A stretch of 44,214 nt of DNA from Methanobacteriota archaeon. Lineage in GTDB: Archaea > Thermoplasmatota > Poseidoniia > Poseidoniales > Poseidoniaceae. The stretch spans positions 1 to 44,214 of the forward strand of contig PBET01000012.1 in the NCBI GenBank assembly GCA_002719815.1. The letters run 5' to 3'. A program made the translations under genes and the position numbers. Positions 29,122-38,083 of this stretch are shown here, one piece after another. A model generated the notes under the pieces. That model did not search any database. It was not told the DNA's origin and was given only the letters and a program-made list of their open reading frames with translations. Each line of letters starts with the position of its first letter. Position 1 is the stretch's first letter.

Positions 29122-30240
29122 ATGGCTGAACACGTTGAGCATCATCACTCCGTTCTTGATGCGTTTAATCCCCTTCAAAATCGACTGAACTGGCTTCTTC
29201 TTGCTGTTCCATTAACACTCTATTTTCAACATCAAGGCGATGTGGAGATGACATTTCTCTTCTCGATGATCGCCATTATGCCACTGGCGTTCCTCATGGG
29301 TCATGCAACAGAAGAGATTGCTCTGAGGGCTGGTGAGAATCTTGGAGGCTTGCTGAATGCAACATTTGGCAACGCAGTTGAAATCATCATTGCAAGTCTT
29401 GCGATTTGGACTGCAGCGCAACATGCTGACCAAGCTGATGTGATGATTCAGTTGGTCCAAGCGAGTTTGATTGGAAGCATCCTTGGTAATCTTCTCCTCG
29501 TTTTGGGATTGGCTTTGTTATGGGGTGGCTACAACCATCGAACGCAAACGTTCAATCAAGAAGCACTGTCAATGAACGGAAGTTTGCTCTTACTTGCAGT
29601 TCTTGCATTGATCATTCCAGCTGCTGCAGCACATACTGGTGCAGATTCGGACATCCTCAATTTGTCACGCTATGCATCCTTGGTTCTCTTAGCGATGTAT
29701 GGATTGTCGCTCTTCTTCCAATTCAAGACCCACTCGCATCTGTTTGATGTTTCTTCAGAAACTGAGGAAAAAGAGGAGCCAAAGATGACGACAAAAGATG
29801 CTTGGATTCTTCTCATTCTTGCAACTGTCTTGGTCGGCTGGATGGCAGAAGTATTGGTTCACAGTGTTGACAAAGCAGCAGCTGGATGGGGCTTGCCAAC
29901 ACTGTTTATTGGCGTCATTCTTCTTCCATTCTTTGGAAATGCAGCAGAACACTTCACTGCTGTTCTAGTTGCAGGCAAAGACAAGATGGATCTTTCACTC
30001 GCTATCGCCATCGGTTCAAGCGTTCAAATCGCAGTGTTTGTTGCCCCATTGATGGTTCTCTTTGCTTGGGTCATGGGCGTATCGCTTTCTCTTGAGTTTG
30101 GTATTCTTGAAACGGCTGCAACATTCATGTCTGTACTCGTTGCAAACTTTATTCTCAACGATGGAAAAACCAACTGGCTTGAAGGCGTGATGTTGCTTGC
30201 CTGCTACGTTATTCTTGCGCTCTCATTCTTTGAGGTTTGA
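29122..30240 (+). CDS. Ca2+/cation:H+ antiporter (CaCA family, CAX-like)
   Basis: GHATEEIALRAGENLGGLLNATFGNAVEIIIASLAI and FIGVILLPFFGNAAEHFTAVLVAGKDKMDLSLAIAIGSSVQIAVFVAPLMVL are CAX alpha-repeat motifs. Confidence 0.95.
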   Translation: MAEHVEHHHSVLDAFNPLQNRLNWLLLAVPLTLYFQHQGDVEMTFLFSMIAIMPLAFLMGHATEEIALRAGENLGGLLNATFGNAVEIIIASLAIWTAAQHADQADVMIQLVQASLIGSILGNLLLVLGLALLWGGYNHRTQTFNQEALSMNGSLLLLAVLALIIPAAAAHTGADSDILNLSRYASLVLLAMYGLSLFFQFKTHSHLFDVSSETEEKEEPKMTTKDAWILLILATVLVGWMAEVLVHSVDKAAAGWGLPTLFIGVILLPFFGNAAEHFTAVLVAGKDKMDLSLAIAIGSSVQIAVFVAPLMVLFAWVMGVSLSLEFGILETAATFMSVLVANFILNDGKTNWLEGVMLLACYVILALSFFEV

Positions 30241-30794
30241 TGATGTTGAGCAGATTCGATTCGAAAGGGAAAGCCGGTGCAGTGTTTGCTACTCTCGGCA
30301 TTCTTCTTCTCATAGCAGGAATGATTGGCTACACGTTCACTGGAGAGATTGAAGATGTACCAACACCGACTGCAACCAATCAAGCCTTTTTTGCAGATGA
30401 ACCACTCCCTGAGAACGTCCTATCACCGTTTGTAGCTGCAGAAGTGACCATCACCTGGGACCGAGATGATGTCTGGATCGGTTTGGTCGATGAAGACGAA
30501 AAGAAACGTTGTGAGGATGTTCCAACCTATTTTGCGAACGGTGTTGGTTGCGATGGGTCTTCGATCAAATTGGTTGCGGGTGATTCTGCAGCCTTAGCAA
30601 GTGATGGCTTTACGTGGGAAATGGAATCTGGTACCTACTTTGCTGCGCTTGGAGCAAAGGACAGTGGTATCCCCGCCGGTTCTGAAGTTCTTGTTGAGTA
30701 TAGGGTCGATCTTGGTCACTCCTTATTGAGCCTCTTAATTTCGATTGGTGCAATTTTCATCGGTGCAGTACTGATGTATTACGGTCGAGAATGA
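30240..30794 (+). CDS. Membrane protein with N- and C-terminal TMs
   Basis: 185-aa ORF overlapping/abutting the antiporter stop (TGATGATG). Confidence 0.75.
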   Translation: MMLSRFDSKGKAGAVFATLGILLLIAGMIGYTFTGEIEDVPTPTATNQAFFADEPLPENVLSPFVAAEVTITWDRDDVWIGLVDEDEKKRCEDVPTYFANGVGCDGSSIKLVAGDSAALASDGFTWEMESGTYFAALGAKDSGIPAGSEVLVEYRVDLGHSLLSLLISIGAIFIGAVLMYYGRE

Positions 30795-32054
30795 TCACTC
30801 AACACCGTCATAATACGAATAGACTGCTTCATCCAATTCGTTGATGATTTTGGATTCATTAAGCGTTAATGTTTCACCGTTCATCCTCAATGCTTGCCCA
30901 TTGGCCCAAACATCGAGACAATCGCCTCCATTGTAGATGAGATTTGCTAAGTGACGATTGTTCGAACGACCGAGTGGTCGCATTCGAATGTCATCAAGAT
31001 TCCAGGCGACCCAGTCTTGACTTCCTTTGGTTGCAATCTTGAAAATGTCTTGTGCAGGTAAGAGCGTTGAATCCCAATGATCGTGGCGTTGAACAAGGCT
31101 TGCAAGACGGGCTTCATGCAAGAGATTCAATCCATTACCACTCGATGCAGCACCATCCGTTCCGATACGAACATCGACCCCAGCATCTCGATATGGCGGG
31201 AACGAGAGTGTACCTCCACAAGCGAGTTTCATGTTTGATGAAGGGCAATGAACGGCTGTAACATCGTGTTCAGCCATCATTCGAATCTCGTTCTTTTTCA
31301 CCCAAGAAGCATGCGCGAAGATGGTTCCTGGTTGAATGAAATCAATGGAATCAAGGTATTCAACAGGATACAATCCATTTGCATCTTTGCAATCTGCTAC
31401 TTCTTTTCGGGTTTCACTAACGTGAATATGAAGACGTCCATTTCGACGTTGAGCAAGGTCGCTGGCTTGTTGCAACGTCTCTTGTGAACACAAGTAGACG
31501 GAATGTGTTGCAATCGCATATTGGACGAGATCATCATCACTGTTTTTTGAAAGAAGTTGATCAAGTTCAGCGAGTGCAGATTCTGCATCATCATGGGAGG
31601 GAAGTGCAGCATCACTCACGGGTCCGCCGATGAGGCCTCGAAGTCCAGCATTTGTCAGGACTTCACCTGTAACTGCAGGGAAGAAATACATGTCAGCTGC
31701 GAAGGTTGAACCCGTTCGAATCATTTCAGCTGCAGCAGCACTGGTTCCGATTCGGACGTAGTCTGGTGTAATGCGTGCTTCAGTTGGAAAAATAGCCTCA
31801 TTGAGCCATCGATGAAGAGGATACCCGTCGCTAAAGTCACGTGCATTCAACTGCATAGCAAGGTGCGTATGCCAGTTCTGAAGGGAACGTGTGATAACGC
31901 GATTGGAACCATCGATCTCTTCGATAACATCTTCATCACCGTTTGAATTTGACCACGAACCATCGCTATGAAGCAGTACATCTCCGACCACTTTGTTGAA
32001 ATGATCATCGTACAGGACGGTGTTGGTATAACGAACCGAAGTGTCATCGCCCAT
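30795..32054 (-). CDS. Amidohydrolase (MTA/SAH/5'-deoxyadenosine deaminase-like)
   Basis: RSLQNWHTHLAMQLNARDFSDGYPLHRWLNEAIFPTEA, HIHVSETRKEV, FAHASWV, VHCPSSNMKLACG, VRIGTDGAASSGNGLNLLHEARLASLVQR. Confidence 0.9.
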   Translation of the reverse strand: MGDDTSVRYTNTVLYDDHFNKVVGDVLLHSDGSWSNSNGDEDVIEEIDGSNRVITRSLQNWHTHLAMQLNARDFSDGYPLHRWLNEAIFPTEARITPDYVRIGTSAAAAEMIRTGSTFAADMYFFPAVTGEVLTNAGLRGLIGGPVSDAALPSHDDAESALAELDQLLSKNSDDDLVQYAIATHSVYLCSQETLQQASDLAQRRNGRLHIHVSETRKEVADCKDANGLYPVEYLDSIDFIQPGTIFAHASWVKKNEIRMMAEHDVTAVHCPSSNMKLACGGTLSFPPYRDAGVDVRIGTDGAASSGNGLNLLHEARLASLVQRHDHWDSTLLPAQDIFKIATKGSQDWVAWNLDDIRMRPLGRSNNRHLANLIYNGGDCLDVWANGQALRMNGETLTLNESKIINELDEAVYSYYDGVE

Positions 32055-32136
32055 GATTGTGCCTGAAGATGCTTCTTCAAGAGCCTAGTGTTTGAATCGG
32101 TGGAATTATGACCGAACGTTCATGCCCTCAATTAGC

Positions 32137-32209
32137 GCCACTGTGGCTTAGTTGGTAGAGCGTCTGATTCGTAATCAGAAGGTCGGGAGTTCGAGTCTCC
32201 CCTGTGGCT
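32137..32209 (+). tRNA. tRNA-Thr (CGT)
   Basis: gccactgtggcttagttggtagagcgtctgattcgtaatcagaaggtcgggagttcgagtctcccctgtggct; loop TTCGTAA; CCA not encoded; one T:T mismatch in the acceptor stem. Confidence 0.9.
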
Positions 32210-32211
32210 CC

Positions 32212-33474
32212 TTATTCATCGTGGAGAATTGGTGTAATTTCCAATTGATATTGTTGTGCACTTACTTCGAGCGCATGAATTCCAGGAAGGGTTCTTCCTG
32301 CAATGTAATCCAAGCAAGCCCCACCGCCCGTTGAGACATGCCCCATCTTGTCGCTCATTCCACGCTGACTCACAAGCGTGGCTGTATGACCGCCTCCCAT
32401 GAGTGCATAGCCGTTGGTTTCCGCACACGCACTCAACATCTCGATGGTTCCGAGTGCAAAATCAGGAAGTTCAAACACGCCTGCAGGACCGTTGAGAATG
32501 ATTGTTCCTGCCTGTTTAATTCGAGTCGAAAGGGCGCGTATTGATTGTAAACCAAGATCAAACAATGGTGCATGAATTGGTAACTTCTCAACCTTCAAAT
32601 CGATTCGATTTCCTTCAACATTGGCCGCCACATCAACGGGAAGAACAATGCTGTCTGCATAGGTTGCCAGCAGTGACTTTGCAGCATCAACCGTTGGCTC
32701 CCAAGCATCCTTCAATTCGTTCTTGAGGAATGTGACATTGTCTTCTCCAATATCGTGTCCAGAGAGATGAATTGCAAGATTTGCAACGCCTCCAGTGAGC
32801 CACACTTCGTCCGCAATCTTGTTGTTGAGCATGTTCAATGCAACATCGATGCTATCGTCAACCTTGATTCCACCAAGAACTGCAATGCATGGGCGAGCAG
32901 GCGATTCAAGTGCAAGATCGAGTTGACGAATCTCGTGGGCCATCAACTCGCCAGCAACACAAGGTAAGTGATGTGCGAACCCAACAATACTCGGTGAATT
33001 ACGGTGTGCACATGCGAATGCATCGTTGACGAAGACATCGGCTACACTTGCCAAATCTTGAACCAGTTTTGTCTCAGAGAGTGCGAGTGAATCGCCCTTT
33101 GTTCCTGTTTCTTCAGGATCCATTCGAATGTTGTTGAGCATGAGGATATCGCCATTTTTCATCGCTTCAATAGCGCTCATCGCCTTCTCACCATGAATAT
33201 CTTGAACCCATTTAATCGGTCGTCCCAAAAGACGCCCTAACTCACGGGCATGACCTAAGGTGCTGGTGAAATCGTTCTTTCCTGGTCGAGATTGATGGGC
33301 GATCAAGACCGTTTTTGCTTTGGACAATCGGTTGATTGTAGGAAGAATTGCACGAATGCGTGTATCATCAAGAAAGGCCTTCGTTGATGGATCCAATGGA
33401 CTGTTGATATCGACGCGAACAAGGACGGTCTTGCCCTCGACGTTGATGTTGTCCAATGTTAGGACGTTCGCCAT
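32212..33474 (-). CDS. pgk: Phosphoglycerate kinase
   Basis: GKTVLVRVDINSPLD, VLIAHQSRPGK, VFVNDAFACAHRNSPSIVGF, CIAVLGGIKVDDSI, IILNGPAGVFE, YALMGGGHTATLV. Confidence 0.95.
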   Translation of the reverse strand: MANVLTLDNINVEGKTVLVRVDINSPLDPSTKAFLDDTRIRAILPTINRLSKAKTVLIAHQSRPGKNDFTSTLGHARELGRLLGRPIKWVQDIHGEKAMSAIEAMKNGDILMLNNIRMDPEETGTKGDSLALSETKLVQDLASVADVFVNDAFACAHRNSPSIVGFAHHLPCVAGELMAHEIRQLDLALESPARPCIAVLGGIKVDDSIDVALNMLNNKIADEVWLTGGVANLAIHLSGHDIGEDNVTFLKNELKDAWEPTVDAAKSLLATYADSIVLPVDVAANVEGNRIDLKVEKLPIHAPLFDLGLQSIRALSTRIKQAGTIILNGPAGVFELPDFALGTIEMLSACAETNGYALMGGGHTATLVSQRGMSDKMGHVSTGGGACLDYIAGRTLPGIHALEVSAQQYQLEITPILHDE

Positions 33475-33662
33475 TGATTCTCCGACGAGCAGGGAGTTCT
33501 TGATTGCTGTTGTTTACTAAAACCCCTTCCAAAGGAAGGAATCAAAGAAATCATCGGCCAAACTCGAGCAATGATTGGAACCCACTAGTTGGTTCTAAAA
33601 CGCGCGTCTGGAGCAGAACAAAAGCGCGAAAGGTGATAAGGCAACCAACGTTGTTGTACTTC

Positions 33663-34622
33663 ATGGCAAAACGTTCCGAGGGCGATTCCTCGCTTGGAGG
33701 TGCTCGACAACGTGCGAGTACTGCAACGTCTGCCTTTGGTGTTTCAAAGCGAGAAAGTCATGATTCATCCACCTATTACAACAGTCGAATGAATGCAGAT
33801 CTTGCCTCAAGTCGAGATGTTGGTCCTGCACAAGAACTTCCAGAACAGTTTGCAAATGTCGTTCTTGAGCAAGACGCTCGTTCTTTACCAATGCCCAATA
33901 ATTGTGTGCAGTTGGTCGTTACATCACCACCTTACAATGCTTCGAAAGTTTACGATGACGATTTGTCGTTGCAAGAATATCTTCAGTTGCTCGAGGAAGT
34001 TTTCGCTGAATGTTATCGAGTCCTCTCTCCTGGTGGACGAATGGTTGTCAACGTCGCAAATCTTGGTCGTAAGCCGTACATTCCGCTTTCGACACACATC
34101 AACAACATCATGCTCAACATTGGCTTTTTGATGCGAGGAGAAATCATTTGGGATAAATCTGCAAGTGCTGGCTCTTCCTGTGCATGGGGTTCGTTCCAGA
34201 GTGCTTCCAATCCATGTTTACGAGACATTCATGAGTATTTGCTGGTCTTTTCTAAGGGTGATTACAAGATGCCACGTTCAAAGAAAGAACGAGAAAATGG
34301 GCGAATCGACACCATCGAGAAACAGGAATTCATCGATCATACAAAATCGATCTGGAGATTTGCGACCGAACGTGCAAGCAGAGTGAACCATCCTGCCCCG
34401 TTTCCAGTTGAACTTCCAAGACGATGCATCGAGTTGTACACCTTTGCTGGCGATGTTGTCCTTGATCCGTTCAATGGATCAGGAACGACGTGTGTTGCAT
34501 CCAAACAAACAGGAAGGACCTACATTGGCGTTGATTTGTCCTCTGAATATTGTCGGATAGCAGAAGAACGCTTGGCACAAATAGAAGGATTTGAATTGAC
34601 GCAAACCAAATCCGTCTCTTGA
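33663..34622 (+). CDS. Site-specific DNA methyltransferase (amino-methyltransferase, TSPPY motif)
   Basis: VQLVVTSPPYNASKVYDDD and DVVLDPFNGSGTTCVASKQTGRTYIGVDLSSEYCRIAEERL (catalytic motif before SAM motif). ORF extends upstream to 33504; ATG at 33663 is more plausible. Confidence 0.92.
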   Translation: MAKRSEGDSSLGGARQRASTATSAFGVSKRESHDSSTYYNSRMNADLASSRDVGPAQELPEQFANVVLEQDARSLPMPNNCVQLVVTSPPYNASKVYDDDLSLQEYLQLLEEVFAECYRVLSPGGRMVVNVANLGRKPYIPLSTHINNIMLNIGFLMRGEIIWDKSASAGSSCAWGSFQSASNPCLRDIHEYLLVFSKGDYKMPRSKKERENGRIDTIEKQEFIDHTKSIWRFATERASRVNHPAPFPVELPRRCIELYTFAGDVVLDPFNGSGTTCVASKQTGRTYIGVDLSSEYCRIAEERLAQIEGFELTQTKSVS

Positions 34623-34671
34623 TGGTTGCAACAAGCGTAGTGATTTTCAATAACAACGTTGGAGGTTTACC

Positions 34672-35928
34672 ATGGGCGATTGGGATTCCACGATGTTATC
34701 TGGTCCCGAAGGCGAGGACTGGCGTGTGCCTGTATCAGAACTTGCATCGAGACTTGAACGGCTTGCACAAGCCCTACGGGTTGCTGCACTTCCAGGCGCA
34801 TTGATTCAACACCCTGTTGATTTGTATTATTTCGCTGGAGGCCGTCAGGATGGTTCACTGTTCGTTCCTGCAGAAGGTACGGACGGTAACGGGCCAGTTT
34901 TCTTTGTTCGTCGCTCCCTCAAACGAGCACACTTTGAGGCAGGTGGTGATAATGCCCCGTTCCAACTCGAACCGTTCCCAAGACTTCGTGAATTTGCAGA
35001 TGTACTCAAAGCGAGAGGCGCTTCAGGAGCTCCAGGCTTACAGTTTGGAGAACTTCCATCGTCCTTTGCACAACGGTTCTCCTCCGCTCTTTCATCACTG
35101 GGAGAATGCAAGGATGTCACTGGAATCATTCATCGTTTGAGAGAAGTCAAGTCGCCTTGGGAACAAGAGCAAATGGCTTACGGAGCAGAAGTCCAATATC
35201 GAATGTTTGAGGCTGTTTCTCAACTCGGAGGTGAAGGTGTATCGGAACTCGATCTTGTTGCCGCTGCTGAAGCCATCAGTCGTAGTGAAGGATTTGGTGG
35301 CCAAGTACAGATGCGACGGTTTCCATTGGAATGCAACCGAGGCGTCATCGTCTCGGGCCGTGCTGGAGGCGTTCCTTCGTTCTTTGATTCCGCAGTAGGT
35401 GGTTCTGGCCCTCATCCACTCGCTGGAATGGGATCTGGATTTAACAAGATTCGGCCACATGAGCCCGTACTTGTTGACCTTGTTCACGTCCATCGTGGGT
35501 ATGTTGTCGATATGACTCGAATGTTCTCGCTCGGTTCGCTTTCACAAGAATGGCATCAACGTCTTGAAGATATGATCGCTGTCAAAGATACAGTTGTAGG
35601 TGTTCTCGATGAAGGTGGCTTGTGCAGTGATGCTTGGCTTGAAGGTCAAGCCCTTGCGCACGAACTTGGTCACGAAGAACACTTGATGGGGATGAAACCT
35701 GATCAATCGAAATTCCTCGGTCATTCCGTTGGATTGCAACTCGATGAATCGCCGGTTGTAGCAGCAGGTTTCGACCGCCCACTTCCAGTTGGTGGAACAA
35801 TGGCGATTGAACCAAAATTGGTCTATGCTGAAGGAAGTATTGGTTCTGAAGATACATGGATTCGAGATGAAGAAGGCATGCGACCTGTTACTGCAGATGG
35901 TGCTTGGCCTTGGCTCACGGAATGGTAG
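34672..35928 (+). CDS. M24-family aminopeptidase (Xaa-Pro aminopeptidase-like)
   Basis: HPVDLYYFAGGRQDGSLFV, IHRLREVKSPWEQEQM, VLVDLVHVHRGYVVDMTRMF, FLGHSVGLQLDESPVV, MAIEPKLVY; SD-like GGAGG upstream. Confidence 0.92.
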   Translation: MGDWDSTMLSGPEGEDWRVPVSELASRLERLAQALRVAALPGALIQHPVDLYYFAGGRQDGSLFVPAEGTDGNGPVFFVRRSLKRAHFEAGGDNAPFQLEPFPRLREFADVLKARGASGAPGLQFGELPSSFAQRFSSALSSLGECKDVTGIIHRLREVKSPWEQEQMAYGAEVQYRMFEAVSQLGGEGVSELDLVAAAEAISRSEGFGGQVQMRRFPLECNRGVIVSGRAGGVPSFFDSAVGGSGPHPLAGMGSGFNKIRPHEPVLVDLVHVHRGYVVDMTRMFSLGSLSQEWHQRLEDMIAVKDTVVGVLDEGGLCSDAWLEGQALAHELGHEEHLMGMKPDQSKFLGHSVGLQLDESPVVAAGFDRPLPVGGTMAIEPKLVYAEGSIGSEDTWIRDEEGMRPVTADGAWPWLTEW

Positions 35929-35977
35929 CAAGCAATCATCTCGGTGCGTTCAAAGAGGTGAAAGCCGAGCGTGCCTT

Positions 35978-36766
35978 ATGCCCGCAAAGCCATACGCTCC
36001 TAGCCACATCGGTTCCGTCGCCTCGACCTATACATCGATGCGTATTGCAGGTGCCGTCAAGGAGTCCCTTGTCAATCTGGTTTGTGAGGAATTGGACCGT
36101 CTTGTTCCGATGATGGAAGCAGCTACACTTGACAATGATGCGGAGCGAAAAACACTCGATGATGCGCAACGAACTCGATTGAATTACAATCGTACACGTG
36201 AGTTAATGATCGATCGAATTGAACATGTTGAATCGGTCGGTTCTGCTGCTGTCCAAGGTGGTATTGAGCATCTTGAGAAATTCCTCTCTCGTTTAATGCG
36301 ACATTGCGAGGAAGCAGCAAGTCGAGATCGAGTATCGACGATCAAGCCACGACATCTTGAAATCGCTCTCCATTCGATTGGAAAGGGTGCAACAAATTCC
36401 GAGGAAGGGGATGAGGAACAACATGAAGAGGAAGGTATTGAAGTCCAAGGAGGAGGTATCATCACCATTACGCATGTCAAATCGATGGCAAGATCGCATG
36501 CGAAAATGGCAATCACCGATGAAGCCGCAGAAGATCTTCTCTTCACCTATGGAGACATGGTTTCGGAACTTGAATCCGATATACGAAAACATGCCAATCT
36601 TGGTCGAGACCCGATGTATTTCATTGATTCAGTCAATCGATTGAGTGCATTGATGGCGTTTGGATGGATTCGTCGAATGTTGATGAAGGCAGCCGATAAT
36701 GCTCGAGAGCGTGGTTATTCTCGAATTGACATCGAACAAATTGTCCACATCGATCCGTTTGAATGA
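35978..36766 (+). CDS. Histone-fold-like protein, apparently with duplicated units
   Basis: 262 aa from ATG at 35978 (MPAKPYAPSH). Residues 85-134 (ESVGSAAVQGGIEHLEKFLSRLMRHCEEAASRDRVSTIKPRHLEIALHSI) align without gaps to the L1-alpha2-L2-alpha3 part of archaeal histones, including TIK in L2. A second, weaker unit lies near residues 168-258. Confidence 0.7.
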   Translation: MPAKPYAPSHIGSVASTYTSMRIAGAVKESLVNLVCEELDRLVPMMEAATLDNDAERKTLDDAQRTRLNYNRTRELMIDRIEHVESVGSAAVQGGIEHLEKFLSRLMRHCEEAASRDRVSTIKPRHLEIALHSIGKGATNSEEGDEEQHEEEGIEVQGGGIITITHVKSMARSHAKMAITDEAAEDLLFTYGDMVSELESDIRKHANLGRDPMYFIDSVNRLSALMAFGWIRRMLMKAADNARERGYSRIDIEQIVHIDPFE

Positions 36767-37629
36767 GTATGTTGCAAACCTCGATTCTCCTTTCTGCCTT
36801 GTTCGCAGGAATCGTAGCAACATTGGTGACGATTGCCATTGAACGGTTTGGAGGTCGAACTGGAGGCGTACTTGCAACCATTCCCACCACCATCGTTCCA
36901 GCAGCCTTAGGCATGTATAGTATTTCGAGTGAAACCGAGTTCGCACAATCGATGTCGATTGTCCCATTTGGAATGATGGTCAATGCGATTTTTCTTCTCG
37001 TTTGGATACATGCGCCTCAACGTTGGGGCTTGTCCTTGTTTGGAACAACCGTTCTATCGTTGCTGGTTTGGACACTGATTGGAAGCGTTGGACTTGTTAC
37101 TTCAAGTCAGATTCAATCGTCAGGATTTGATGCATTTGCTTACGCATTAAGTGGTTTGGGGCTGCTCATCGCTCTTGGAATATGGGCTACATGGACGTCA
37201 CGTCCAGCACCAAAGGGCCATCGTTCTGTTCGTCCAATGGTTCTTGTTCTTCGTGGCTCTGCTGCAGCCATCGCTATTGGAGTAGCAGTCTGGTTATCTG
37301 GACTGTCCTATCCGTTCATTTCTGGATTGATTAGTACGTTCCCTGCCATTTTCTTGACATCGATGATTGCACTATGGCTTGCTCAAGGCCAGGACGTGCC
37401 TCAAGGAGCTGCAGGTCCAATGATGCTTGGAGGGGCGAGTGTGGGCGTGTTTGCAGTTCTCGCAATCGTCTTGTTTCCAACGTTTGGACCGATTGCTGGC
37501 TCCATCATTACATGGCTTCTTTCCATCATTTGCTGGACGATTCCAGCCTACTTCTATCTCCAATGGCGTCAATCGTTGACAAGCCTCGACCAACGCTCAG
37601 AAGCAGGAACATCAACGATTTCGAATTGA
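36763..37629 (+). CDS. Polytopic membrane protein of unknown function
   Basis: 288-aa ORF with many TMs; ATGA overlap with the upstream gene. Confidence 0.8.
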   Translation: MSMLQTSILLSALFAGIVATLVTIAIERFGGRTGGVLATIPTTIVPAALGMYSISSETEFAQSMSIVPFGMMVNAIFLLVWIHAPQRWGLSLFGTTVLSLLVWTLIGSVGLVTSSQIQSSGFDAFAYALSGLGLLIALGIWATWTSRPAPKGHRSVRPMVLVLRGSAAAIAIGVAVWLSGLSYPFISGLISTFPAIFLTSMIALWLAQGQDVPQGAAGPMMLGGASVGVFAVLAIVLFPTFGPIAGSIITWLLSIICWTIPAYFYLQWRQSLTSLDQRSEAGTSTISN

Positions 37630-37865
37630 AGTGAATTGACGCCTTTGACTTCAGCGAGGTGGCGACGTAGTGCGCGTGCATCGATGAGGCAACAGGGGCA
37701 ATGAGGACGTGATGGCTGATAACGAATGTGAACGTCGCCTTCCTCTGAAATGTTGACCGCTTGAACGTACGATGATTCTGTGAGTGGCTTATCCATGTGC
37801 GGATCTTGCCAGCCACTCATCGCTTTGACCAAGCGACGCTGAAGTTTCTTCTGCAAACGATTCAT
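37569..37865 (-). CDS. MIP18/NifU-like iron-sulfur-associated small protein
   Basis: MDKPLTESSYVQAVNISEEGDVHIRYQPSRPHCPCCLIDARALRRHLAEVKGVNSLQFEIVDVP; operonic with xseB. Confidence 0.6.
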   Translation of the reverse strand: MNRLQKKLQRRLVKAMSGWQDPHMDKPLTESSYVQAVNISEEGDVHIRYQPSRPHCPCCLIDARALRRHLAEVKGVNSLQFEIVDVPASERWSRLVND

Positions 37866-38083
37866 TCTTTCTTCGCCTCATCAATCAGTGCCTCAGCATC
37901 AGGTAGTCGAAGATTCTCAAGTCGCCCTTCAGCTTCTTTCAATTCGGTTTGACATCGCTCAAGCAATTTTGAACCTTCTTCAAACCGTTCGAGTGTTGTT
38001 TCCAAATCCATACCTCCTCGTTCCAATTCGGCAACAATGGCTTCCAGTCGTCGTAGTGCATCTGAATAGGTCTCTTCGGTCAT
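37862..38083 (-). CDS. xseB: Exodeoxyribonuclease VII small subunit
   Basis: TYSDALRRLEAIVAELERGGMDLETTLERFEEGSKLLERCQTELKEAEGRL. Confidence 0.95.
   Translation of the reverse strand: MTEETYSDALRRLEAIVAELERGGMDLETTLERFEEGSKLLERCQTELKEAEGRLENLRLPDAEALIDEAKKE

Noticed and set aside
28481-29122. Reverse-strand 213-aa Ser-rich ORF
   Set aside because: Poly-Ser is the antisense reading of the GAY Asp tract in the surface protein; no independent support.
33504-33662. N-terminal extension of the DNA methyltransferase ORF
   Set aside because: The translation before ATG 33663 is low-confidence sequence over inverted repeats; a start at 33663 fits better.
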